Part shown: positions 54,403 to 63,630 of the stretch, piece after piece | Layout of the letters: each line of letters begins with the position of its first letter | Numbering within the stretch: the first letter of the stretch is position 1 | Assembly (NCBI GenBank): GCA_021186555.1 | Contig: JAJKFL010000026.1 | Span: forward strand, 8,391,709 to 8,455,708 | From: Reticulitermes speratus | Taxonomy: Eukaryota > Arthropoda > Insecta > Blattodea > Rhinotermitidae | Length of the DNA stretch: 64,000 nt | Reading direction: 5' to 3' | The notes under the pieces: model-generated | Told to the model about the DNA's origin: nothing | The model's input: only the letters and a program-made list of their open reading frames with translations | The model's database searches: none | Made by a program: the position numbers and the translations under genes

Positions 54403-54446
54403 AACTCCCTGATGATGGCACCCCGGTGCCGAAACATGTAGGAGTT
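54403..54446 (+). ncRNA. Minimal type I hammerhead ribozyme
   Basis: Best example in the window. Stem I AACTCC/GGAGTT (54403-54408 with 54441-54446); box CTGATGA (54409-54415); extra U; stem II GGCAC/GTGCC with loop CCCG; GAAAC (54431-54435); loop AT; GTA (54438-54440). Cleavage is predicted after A54440. Stem III is AC/GT, within the self-complementary word ACATGT. Solitary, no inverted partner nearby. Confidence 0.85.
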
Positions 54447-54578
54447 TTATACTTGTCTTGAATTGTATTTTATCAAGTGCATGTGTTGGATGATGTATTA
54501 ATTGTAACTCAAGGAAGTAGGTTTAGAAGGGAAAGTGACGATATTGGTCGCAGGCATTCGTAAGGTAAAAGTGTATGA

Positions 54579-54855
54579 TTTTGGCTTCTTAGGCCACTCA
54601 GCATTGCTGGGACTGTAGAAATACACTTTGCAAATTTGGCTTCCTAGGCCACTCAGCATTGCTGGGACGGTAGAAATACCCTTTGCAAATTTGGCTTCTT
54701 AGGCCACTCAGCATTGCTGGGACGGTAGAAATACCCTTTGCAAATTTGGCTTCTTAGGCCACTCAGCATTGCTGGGACTGTAGAAATACCCTTTGCAAAT
54801 TTGGCTTCCTAGGCCACTCAGCATTGCTGGGACTGTAGAAATACCCTTTGCAACT
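54579..54855. repeat. 55-bp tandem array, 5 units
   Basis: 'ttggcttc(t/c)taggccactc' recurs at 54581, 54636, 54691, 54746 and 54801. Very low divergence implies recent amplification. Each unit contains the small hairpin CAGCATTGCTG. Confidence 0.95.
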
Positions 54856-54859
54856 TGTG

Positions 54860-55185
54860 AAGAAGAATTGAACATATCCTAAATCTAGAAACGGCCTCAA
54901 AGGACAACACTTCCTCTAATCCAATAATAATTTTAGTCCTTAGGGAATATTTTGAATTTACTGCTTTATTTTATGTACATTATGAACTTCACACATTCTG
55001 GAAAGACAGCTTAATAGAATAAGCACATAGGCCTACATTAATAATAACAGCCTATATTTTTTTCGTCAATGGTCCTCACTGTAATACCGACTGAAGCACA
55101 GCCGTTTGTAGTTGAAATCTTCTCATCCTGTCTTAAACAACGGATATTTCAATACGGCGTCTATGGAAACGACAAACTGCTCTAC
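54860..55185. other. No recognisable feature
   Basis: AT-rich, nothing supported. Confidence 0.45.
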
Positions 55186-55189
55186 ATTG

Positions 55190-55262
55190 ACTTTTTAGAA
55201 AAGAGTCACTTGGAAGATCAAGAAGGGGGATAATATTAAAATGTGTCTTAGGGAAATGTATT
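55190..55262 (+). pseudogene. RTE LINE 3' scrap
   Basis: 'cacttggaagatcaagaag' and 'ggataatattaaaatgtgtc' match the [21 protein letters not shown] segment of 20484. Confidence 0.55.
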
Positions 55263-55264
55263 GT

Positions 55265-56655
55265 GAGAATGTAATATAGACGTAAGTATCTCAAGGTCGT
55301 TTCCAGTGGAACGTTTGTGGTATTAACGACATTGAAACTCTGGTTTCTGCTACAAGAGGTTTAGTTCAAGTTAACCAAGTTTCAGTAACTTGGAATACGG
55401 ATCCGCCACTGGAGCATGAAGAAGTTGGTGACGGCGCTGCAGTCGTGAAGAAGGGAACGATCATTACATTGCAGTGTTTCATTTGCATGCCCCTCGGGTG
55501 AGATCCAGCCACCGTTCATCGTGAGAATAGGCGCATTAATTAGCATTTAGATGGCTTAATGATAATTAGTCCCCATTAAGCTACCAACAGCTGCAACTCT
55601 ATGGCTTTCATGGAAAAGTGAACCACCATGAGACACGGTGTAACAAGCGGGGGAGAGAGAAGAAATGGTGTGAAAAGAAGAGGGATAAAATAGAGACCGA
55701 GAGCATAAAGGAAAGAGAGATATATGTGGTGGAAGGAGATTGGTAGTAATTTGTAACTTGGTGCATCGAACGGGAGAGGATAGGAAGATGGGAAGAAATC
55801 TTTACTTTGGATATGAGTTACAAAGGAAATCTGCGGGAGAGATTATAACTTGCAGGAACAAATACAGTTTTTGTTCTTTCACTGACTCAAGATAGGAAGT
55901 TTGAAAAGAATTAAGAAGATAAGAAGTGGTAAATTTTCAGTCCTAATGTACGTAGTCTGCTTCCTAAGATTTTAAACAAGATTTTTAGTGTTCAGCTCAG
56001 AATATGAACGCTTAGTGTACAGGCTCAGTGTATGTAAACACTGTGGCGTATCATTTATGATCCATTGATGCTGTTACCTGGCATTGAAATTCACAGTGTA
56101 ATTTTTCCTATACATTTAACCCATATTCTGACGGTACATACACACGTCTCCGGTCTTAATCATTAAAACCCAGTGGTAACTATGTACCAGCTACTGTGGC
56201 ATTACGTGGTGAGATTCAGGCATTTTTTATTGTTTTTGTCAACTTTATATGATTGTCACATTTAAACAGTTTTTCACTATACAAAATCAAACCATTGGTC
56301 TGTGTGTTGGAAATGGACTATGTTCTGTTTGAGATAGGAATTGAAATTTGTATAGTATAATTTAGACTAAACTCAGTCTTTAAAACAAAATATAAAGTTC
56401 AGCCCAAATGCCAAATTACGTTCCTCTGCTGCATACTCAAATCATTCCACTTCTCGTCTCCTTACCTTCCTCACTTCGCAACATTCTACTTTCCTTCCAG
56501 CTTACCTTTAGCAGAAGGATGAGCAGGTACTGCCTGGGAATCTGCAGACCAGTGACCTAACTAACCTCACTAACAAACGTAGTGTCGCTCACTGTACCCC
56601 GTACCTCTTTCCTGCCCTTAGTTTTTTTCAATATAATCATCATTTGATAACAGGA
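55265..56655. other. No recognisable gene
   Basis: Includes an A/G-rich stretch at 55645-55800. No frame with a known domain. Confidence 0.4.
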
Positions 56656-56659
56656 ATTT

Positions 56660-57345
56660 ATTCATGCTGTAGTCTGTCTTACTACAGGTCCGTAGCCTCT
56701 TCCAAAGCGAGTTCTGCATTGAGTGCGATCTAGTGCTTCCTCTTTCAATTTCCAGTATCTTCTCTTTTCCTTAAGGTCATCCAGTAGCTGCGTACGTCTT
56801 CCCCTCGTCCTCCCGTCATTTCTATCCTTCCTTCTAACTTTCCTTCAATCACGTGTTTCAGAAGGCAGTTTCTACGCAAGATGTGACCAATCCAGTTAGC
56901 CTTTCTTCTTTTTATTGTATGTACGATATTCCTCTCCTCCTTAACTCTGTGTAATACTTCTTCATTTCTCACACGATCGGTCCAACTGATCTTCTCCATT
57001 CTTCTCCAGCACCACATTTCAAAACTTTCCAGATACTTCTGATCTACTTTCCGAAGTGTCCACGTTTCAGCACCACACAAAGCTATGCTCCAAATGTAGC
57101 AATTTACTAGTTTCTTACTTTTAAGTTCAGTTTGCTGGTGAAAAGATTCTTCTTCTTGTTGAATGCTGCTTTTGCCATGGCAATTCTGGATTTAATTTCA
57201 CGTGTACACCTTGTATCATTTGTTATTATGCTGCCTAGGTAATTGAAATATTCCACATTCTCCAATTGTTTTTGATCTATCATAATTTTCATTGGGGATG
57301 GTTGCTTGATAACCGGAATATCTGCATTAAATTCTCCCCTTCGTG
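56660..57345 (-). pseudogene. RTE-type LINE, reverse transcriptase C-terminal part
   Basis: Minus-strand protein pieces in order: QLENVEYFNYLGSIITND, IKSRIAMAKAAFNKKK, then after a frameshift near 57115 CYIWSIALCGAETWTL, KYLESFEMWCWRRMEKISW, ANWIGHILRRNCLL. The order is usual for the region after the polymerase palm in RTE-clade LINEs. A second shift lies near 56810. The endonuclease and catalytic palm are absent. A relative lies at 63226. Confidence 0.85.
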
Positions 57346-57367
57346 CTTGTTATAGAAGACAACAGCA

Positions 57368-57740
57368 GGTCAAAAAATAAATTTACGTGTCCTATAATTT
57401 CGTAACCAAAGAACCTACACTGATTGTGATTATGTCACGGGAATTCGTCGCCGAGCGATTGCCACCTGTTCACTGCGCTGAGCAAAATCTTGGCGGCCGC
57501 AAATTTAAAGACGATCGCGAGGTGTAAACAGTTGTTACACGATGGCCGATAACACAGGACACGGACTGATATCAACAGGGGATAGAAAAGCTCGTCCCAC
57601 GATATGATAAATGCCTCAGCTATGGCGGGGACTATGTGGAAATGCAGTGGGACAGCAGTACAATTAAATGTGAACTGTTGTTATTGGAGCTGGAAGAAAC
57701 AGGAGCCGCAATGTATGCAATGTGAAGTTATTTCGTGACC
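57368..57740. mobile_element. 372-bp terminal-inverted-repeat element, copy 2
   Basis: Uninterrupted copy, inverted relative to 16579-17240. It starts 'ggtcaaaaaataaatttacg' and ends 'aagttatttcgtgacc'. It shares 'gtaaccaaagaacctacac' and 'tttaaagacgatcgcgagg' with copy 1. Confidence 0.75.
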
Positions 57741-57849
57741 GATGATCGTAATATAGGACCTAAATTAATTTAAATTTTTATAGGCTTATTTGGTTACTAT
57801 GTGAATTATCATCAAACGATAAGATTTTAATTTTTTTAATATAGGTGAA

Positions 57850-58080
57850 TTACTCTTTTGATGGGTTAATACCGCTTTTGATGAGTGTTTTCAGCATACT
57901 GCCTGTAGATGGCAGGGCACGTTTAACTTCGAGTTGAAGCATTATATTTCTGACAGTGGACTCTCTTATGAGTGCTTGTGTCTGGTATTGTTGTTTATAT
58001 TTCACTGCAGTGGCAGAGGTGACAAGTGTTGCCTTTAATTTACGATCCTCGGCAAGTTTCACTCCCCATGGAGCCTGCAA
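57850..58080 (-). CDS. Unassigned coding-like open segment
   Basis: About 77 codons between two stops on the minus strand, with no ATG at the left; it opens after 'gttgcag', a possible acceptor. Composition is protein-like: KLAEDRKLKATLVTS, KYKQQYQTQALIRESTV, LPSTGSMLKTLIKSGINP. I cannot match it to a family. It could be a terminal exon or a scrap of a mobile-element protein. It sits 110 bp from the 372-bp element. Confidence 0.35.
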   Translation of the reverse strand: MQAPWGVKLAEDRKLKATLVTSATAVKYKQQYQTQALIRESTVRNIMLQLEVKRALPSTGSMLKTLIKSGINPSKE

Positions 58081-58089
58081 CGTTCCTCA

Positions 58090-58440
58090 CATTAACGCCA
58101 CGTCCGACAGCCTATCCCGTCCTCAATGAAAAGCTGTGGAATTTCTCAAGGCTTCCCTGCTTCATTCAAATGGTTACTGACTTCAGCTTCGTCAGAAATT
58201 TATATACGCTCCGCTACAAAATGCTGGAACTCTTCTGGGTACTGCACATACCATTTGATGTAGGTATAAAATGTTCGGTGCTTTTTTTTTTAGAATCTAA
58301 GCGTACAAGCAGCAAGTGTGCATGATTCCCTGACATGTCTGTGCATTTGGGTAAGATAATTTAATAAATGTACAGTAAAAACATAACTTTCGTTTGTGTT
58401 TAATGAAAGAATGAATGAAATTAATTCATTCATAGGTACA
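58090..58440. other. No recognisable feature
   Basis: Nothing supported beyond short frames. Confidence 0.4.
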
Positions 58441-58445
58441 CATTG

Positions 58446-58691
58446 GGGGCACGCGGTGGTGCAGTTGATTGCGGGTTCGATTCCCGATGGTGTCATTGGA
58501 ATTTTTCATTGACATTATTCTTCCGGCCGAGCTATGGCCTTGGAGTCGACTCAGCCTCTAACAGAAATGAGTACCAGGAATATTTCCTGGGGGGTAAAGG
58601 CGGCCAATGCTTAGGGCTGACAACCTTAACCATTCATGTTCCGATTGTCTAGAAATTCCGGGAGCCTCAAACTCCTGGAACCCTCAGGGCC
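58446..58691 (+). repeat. SINE-E, short head
   Basis: 'ggtggtgcagttgattgcgg' joins box A directly to box B ('cgggttcgattcccg'), so about 25 bp of the head is missing. The body and central domain are intact. Confidence 0.88.
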
Positions 58692-58707
58692 TTCCCCTAC
58701 CTTTTTT

Positions 58708-58895
58708 ATAGTTTCAAGCCCCGGCCGCCTTAAACCATGACCCCTGTTCTCACTGGATAGGAACACTGGGTGCGCCCCAGAGTCGGCCGGAAAATGATGC
58801 GAAAAGAAAAATGTCAGCCGATGGCAGTAATGAAATCCGGATTCACCGGTTTTCCAACTGTTAGAGTAGTAACTATACTGATTGAGCTACAGTCA
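58708..58895 (-). repeat. SINE-D, diverged
   Basis: 'ccccggccgccttaaacc', 'gggtgcgccccagagtcgg', 'actgattgagctaca'. The head end abuts a 13-bp inverted repeat. Confidence 0.7.
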
Positions 58896-58905
58896 GTATA
58901 GTTAC
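58869..58905. repeat. 13-bp perfect inverted repeat between two SINE-D heads
   Basis: 'gtaactatactga' (58869-58881) is mirrored at 58893-58905 with an 11-base loop. It lies where a minus-strand SINE-D head meets a plus-strand one. Confidence 0.7.
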
Positions 58906-58920
58906 TGGATATTTTCAAAG

Positions 58921-59180
58921 GAGACGGGATAACTCGGTCAGTGTACTGACTAAGCTACGGGCGGGAGACTGGGGAGTCGCGAGTTCGTTTTCCAGCGGGT
59001 GCAAGATATTTTTTTCTCCTGTACATTTTACAGACTGATTGCGGTACCCAAAAATCTCTTATCCAATTCGTAGCGAGGGTAAAGTGGACGAAGCATGGTG
59101 CTGACCAATGACCTCCATGTGATACTAATGTTAAGAATGCGTGGAACTATACCTCCACTCCTCCATACGTCATCATGCTA
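58921..59180 (+). repeat. SINE-D, diverged
   Basis: Head 'gagacgggataactcggtca', centre 'gtagcgagggtaaagtggac', tail 'tggaactatacctccactcc'. Confidence 0.75.
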
Positions 59181-59231
59181 TGGCGCTTAATTAGAAACAA
59201 TAAGATGAACGTTAAACGATAAGATAAGGAT

Positions 59232-59500
59232 AAAAGTTTTCCATGTGTACGCCATGAAGACATGGTGGAGTGGAGTTTTAGCTCCACGAATTCATAACCT
59301 CGGCACTAAATGGGATAGAAGCGTCAGCCTCACGCCCCCACCGATTTACTCCAGGTGAAAGAGCTCTCGGTATTCATTTAAATAGGAGGCAAGGGTTCCC
59401 CATAGCCAGTTTCGGCCTTTTAGAGAAGAGAAAAGCCTTTTTTCTGCTGCCTTCGGATCGTCCAGCCGATAGCCTGCTATATATCGGCTCTTGAGATGAC
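59232..59500 (-). repeat. SINE-D, diverged
   Basis: Minus-strand order '...gtacgccatgaagac', 'gagttttagctccacga', 'cctcggcactaaatgg', 'gatcgtccagccgatag'. Confidence 0.72.
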
Positions 59501-59654
59501 TTTATTAGTTGCATCAGTTAGGCCTGCAGATCTGTACGGCGATTTAAATTTTACTGTAGATCTTGGAAGATTTAATGTCTACAGTGCAATTGGATGCCAT
59601 TAATTCTATAAGGAAAAACATGCCTGGTACGAACCGAATCGGCTAAAATTTTTT

Positions 59655-60030
59655 AAGACGTGCTATTCGTACTTTCCCACGATAAGTGTGTCTCTGTCAC
59701 CACGGCATGGCGCGTCCTCGGGTTGCGGATGGAGGAACGGCCTCCGAATATGGAGGGTAGCTGCGAATACATTGAATAAGCAGTCGCGGACAGCCGACAA
59801 GAGGTGGTCCTCCAGCTTGGGGGTTGGGCAAGGTGTTAACAACTCCTCACTGTAAAAAATTACCATGTTACGAAACACTATACAGATCCTCGGACCTGGA
59901 CTGATTCTTTGGATAGGTGACGGGCTCTTGTGAGTGCGGTAATGAACCTTCGGGTTCCATAAAACGCGGGGAATTTCTTGACAAGCTGACGACCTGTTAG
60001 CTTCTCAAGAATGACTGTGCTCCATGGAGT
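59655..60030 (+). mobile_element. Internally deleted RTE LINE (5' end joined to 3' end)
   Basis: 59655-59890 carries what I recognise as the 5' leader and first codons of this RTE family ('gcatggcgcgtcctcgggtt', 'gtggtcctccagcttggg'). It passes within a few bases into the 3' end at about 59905: 'tgacgggctcttgtgagtg', 'ggtaatgaaccttcgggttc', 'gacctgttagcttctcaag'. Several kilobases of endonuclease and reverse transcriptase are missing. It ends in TTAG/(TTA)n. Confidence 0.7.
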
Positions 60031-60061
60031 TAGTTATTATTATTATTATTATTATTATTAT

Positions 60062-60435
60062 GTTGTCTCTTGTCATAGGCCTTTTCTCCCTGGTACTCCT
60101 CTCGAACCAACGGTGATCCCCACCGCTCAGGCTTCAAGTTTCAGACTGCAGTACTTTACGTATTATGTGTGATGTTCCAAGCACAGCTGTCTTGTAGTGA
60201 ATCTACTGAATGTTTTCCTGGCATTGCTTCTAAATTTTTCTTTAAAACTTCTGTTACTGTTCTAGTGGCTCTAGTTATTACCGGTATAATCACACATTTC
60301 ATGTTTCACATTCGTTGTATCTCTAAACATAAACTCCTGTATTTTAGTTTGCTTTCTGCTTCCTTTTGTGTGACAATTCTGTCTGCTGGTATTGCCACAT
60401 TTATCAGTATGCATGTTTTCTCTTTTTTTCGTTTT
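60062..60435 (-). pseudogene. Probable retroelement ORF relic
   Basis: The minus strand gives a long broken translation with pieces such as CGNTSRQNCHTKGS, RDTTNVKHEMCDYTGNN and VGSRGVPGRKG, then ends against (ATA)n. The wording resembles 3' parts of insect retroelements, but the clade is not clear. The opposite-strand frame with hydrophobic stretches is likely its shadow. Confidence 0.4.
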
Positions 60436-60531
60436 TAATTATTATATCTGGCCTATTTGCTGTAACTTCTCTCTCTGTGTGTACCCCTTGATTCCATAAC
60501 ACTGTCACATCTTCGTGATCACATACCGGCT

Positions 60532-60633
60532 TGGGTGTGTGTGTGTGTGTGTGTTTGTACCATTTTCTGTCGTTTAGATGCTTAGTATTATTATCGTAGT
60601 CATCAGCATAATAATAATAATAATAATAATAAT
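60532..60633. repeat. (GT)n and (AAT)n microsatellites
   Basis: (GT)n at 60536-60554 and (AAT)n at 60607-60633, separated by unique bases. Confidence 0.9.
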
Positions 60634-60775
60634 ACACTCGAAATGGTACCACGTCACAATTTCTCCCCTAAGAGATGGCCCCGATATGACACGTACAGTA
60701 AAAGTTACAAGTTATGGACGTATTTTCAGCAACACCGCTGCGAGATCCCAAATCTCACATAAAAAGTAGTTCATA

Positions 60776-60956
60776 TATTATTATTATTATTATTATTATT
60801 GCTCAGGATAGGGACAGGTGGCAGGCTCTTGTGAGTGCGGTAATGAACCTTCGGGTTCCATAAAACGCGGGGAATTTCTTGACTAGCTGACGACCTGTTA
60901 GCTTCTCAAGAAGGACTGTGCTGCATGGAGCTAGTTAGTTAGTTAGTTAGTTAGTT
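60776..60956 (+). pseudogene. RTE LINE 3' end, short copy
   Basis: Begins at 60801 with 'gctcaggatagggacaggtg' right after (ATT)n (60776-60800), runs through 'ggtaatgaaccttcgggttc' and ends with (TTAG)n at about 60930-60955. Only the last 25 codons and the 3' UTR are present. Confidence 0.85.
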
Positions 60957-60959
60957 ATT

Positions 60960-61440
60960 CATACGTTCTGAAGCCGCTGTCCGGTAATCAGGTCTTCTTA
61001 TGTGTTACGACTGTGGTAAAGAGAAAGATGAAATCGGAGACCATAGTAAGGGGTGCGATGAGTATGGGTCTGTCATATGTGTGTGCTTGTGGGTGGGCTG
61101 TTGAGCACTGGCTCCTGTGATGCTTTAAGTACTGCAGTCTGTCTGGCTGTGCTAGGGGTGTCGAAGTATGCACGGCAAAACTGTACAAGTGCCAATTTAT
61201 GCGTTTCTGCTTCATGTTAGCTAGATCCGGTTGTAAATGTCACCCCGAGGACCGTCTAATCTGAGCGAGATCTGAGGTTTACACGGTGTTGATGTTGAGG
61301 AACCTGATATTACAGGGTGTTTATGATAAGTAGCAGGTAGTGTAACATATCCCGACGTTTCGAAGGAACGTTTCGCCTTTTGTGGCATATACTAAAACTT
61401 GGAGGTCTTAAGTTTGTTACGGTTTGGAGATTTTTTTTAT
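60960..61440. other. No recognisable gene
   Basis: 'acagggtgttt' near 61313 and 'cccgacgtttcgaagg' at 61351 hint at repeats but have no partner. Confidence 0.35.
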
Positions 61441-61459
61441 TTGTTCGACCTATCTTATT

Positions 61460-61700
61460 TTGTGATCTAAGGCATGGGTTTACGGCCGCTTGCTTGCTGG
61501 GATTGCGGGTTTGAATCCCGCCTGGGTCATGGATGTCTGTCTCTTGTGATTGTTGTGTGTTGTCAGGTAGAGGTCTCTGCGTCGGACTGATCATTCATCC
61601 AGAGGAGTCCTACCGAGTGTGGTGTGTCTGAGTGTAATCATGAAGCCTCGATAATGAGGAGGCCCTGGCCTACTAGGGGCTGTTGCACCATGGGGGGAAA
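61460..61700 (+). repeat. SINE-A, 5'-truncated
   Basis: Starts at 'gatctaaggcatgggttt', inside box A. Box B 'gggtttgaatcccgc' and the full body follow. The tail is of the 'ggccctggcctactagggg' subfamily. Confidence 0.9.
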
Positions 61701-61809
61701 ACTATCCCTATAATAACAAGTTGTAAGATTTTACTTTCTACCTGACAGGAGACAAACTGCGTCTCTTTTACGGATTACAATTGTGAAGCTGTTCAAAGAA
61801 ACTGGTTAA

Positions 61810-62052
61810 TCGCCGAAGTCTTTCCTCTTCCGCGGCATTACGCGGCGTGGATCGCTAGTTGCTTACCGACGTTTCGGGACAATATGCCTGTCCCATATTC
61901 AAGGGTCAAACAGTCTTGGAGTGCTTGGCCCTTGAAAATGGGTCCGATATATTGTTCGCGAAACATCCGTGACCAGCTACCAACCTACGCTACGTGACGT
62001 TCCAGAAGAGCGTAGGCTTCAACTACACTGCGGCGTAAGCCTGAAATATGGC
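61810..62052. mobile_element. P element, palindromic
   Basis: The inverted arms meet near 61912-61925. The right arm ends 'gcggcgtaagcctgaaat'. The left inner end, read on the minus strand, is CTTGAATATGGGAC...GTCCCGAAACGTC. Confidence 0.82.
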
Positions 62053-62054
62053 AG

Positions 62055-63220
62055 GTTGATCGCTGTTTATAGTGAGAACCATACGAAACCCATAAGCATC
62101 CTCTGCGGGCAAAAATTAAGAGTCCGTAATAGGCGATTTTTGTATATAGTTCCTTAAGGGAATAATTTACAAGCCTGTGGCGTGTTAAGTAGCAATAAAA
62201 GAGGCGTACCAGTGAGTTTCTAAACACTAATATCTTAGTCTTAAAACGGTAAGTCCGAAACCATCAGCCTACAAACATAACAGCTTGAGAAGGAACCTAT
62301 TTGGAAGTGGAACACAGAACCGGTTTGCCACCCCTAAGCCAGAACACGCGTGAACAATATAATGGCGGGACCACCCTGGTGACCACTTTACTGGACACAG
62401 TCAGGGTTAGCAAGCCCCAGTTATTTTGCTCCAACAAATTGCGTGTTACTAGAAGCTAGAGCCCTTAATACCTCCCCTTCAATCTTCACTTCTCTTTCTT
62501 TGCCAGCATCGACGCAGTAACTTATATCATTTTTATTTCATCATAATTTTTACTTCACAAGTAACCGCCCTGTGTCAGTATTGCGACAATTCAGTTGGGA
62601 TGAATAGTGTGTGAAATATATTTCTCCACGGTGCCCTAACCTGACTTTTGTTATGACTCTCACACATATACGCCACACAAAACAAACACGCAACTTCACA
62701 ATACAATACAAAGAAAGAGAGACGCCTGAGGGTTGGACGTGGGGGAAAATGCCCAACGTTTAAGAAACATGTAACTCAATACTGTTCAGTTATTGCATAG
62801 GTATTTCCTTGAGGCAGGACAAAAAAAAAAAAAAGAAAAAATAAACTTGTTTTGAACAGGCAAACACAGACATACAAGACAATACCGCTTAAATTCTGAC
62901 TAGAAGTAGGGAAATGTGTTCCCATAACTCCAAGGATCGGCTATACAATTGTTTCCTATCATGCAGGCATAAAGAGCAATCTTGAATACACATTTGTACT
63001 CGTTCATTTAAGAGATAGAGAATGTGCTGTCCTACAAGGGAGCCTCTTGCACGGTATCAATTAACGAACGGTGTTGACTTCAGATCTCAAGGCGACAAAT
63101 ATCAGGGTGACTGTATTCTAGAATGTGACATCGCACAGGCTACAAACTACACGCTGTCACATTCCAAAACACCGTAGTTTTAGCGAACTTTCTATGTTAA
63201 TATAATCAACTAAATTACCA
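62055..63220. other. No recognisable gene
   Basis: A-rich tract at 62819-62842. No supported frame or repeat family. Confidence 0.4.
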
Positions 63221-63225
63221 GAAAT

Positions 63226-63600
63226 ACCTGGAAAGTTTTGAAATATGGTGCTGGAGAAGGATGGAGAAGGTCAGTTGGACCGATCGTGTGAGAAATGGAG
63301 AAGTATTACACAGAGTGAAGGAGGAGAGGAATATCGTACATACAATAAAAAGAAGAAAGGCTAACTGGATTGGTCACATCTTGCGTAGGAACTGCCTTCT
63401 GAAACAGTTATTGAAGGAAAGATAGAGCGAAGGATAGAAGTGACGGGAAGACGAGGAAAAAGACGTAAGTAGCTACTGGATGACCTTAAGAGAATAGAAG
63501 ATACTGGAAATTTAAAGAGGAAGCACTAGATCGCACTGTGTGGAGAACTCGCTTTGGAAGAGGCTACGGACCTGTCATAAGACAGGCTGCGTGATGAATA
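63226..63600 (+). pseudogene. RTE-type LINE 3' end
   Basis: Plus-strand relative of 56660-57345: YLESFEIWCWRRMEKVSW, NGEVLHRVKEERNIV, ANWIGHILRRNCLL, then frameshifts, and finally 'ggaagaggctacggacctgt', encoding the usual GRGYGPV end. Begins abruptly, so 5'-truncated. Confidence 0.85.
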
Positions 63601-63630
63601 TGCGTGTGTGTGTGTGTGCGTGCGCGCGCT
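63601..63630. repeat. (TG)n/(CG)n microsatellite
   Basis: Alternating purine-pyrimidine tract directly after the LINE end. Confidence 0.85.

Noticed and set aside
60169..60438. Plus-strand 89-codon frame with membrane-like segments
   Set aside because: The opposite strand reads as a broken retroelement ORF, so this is better explained as its antisense.
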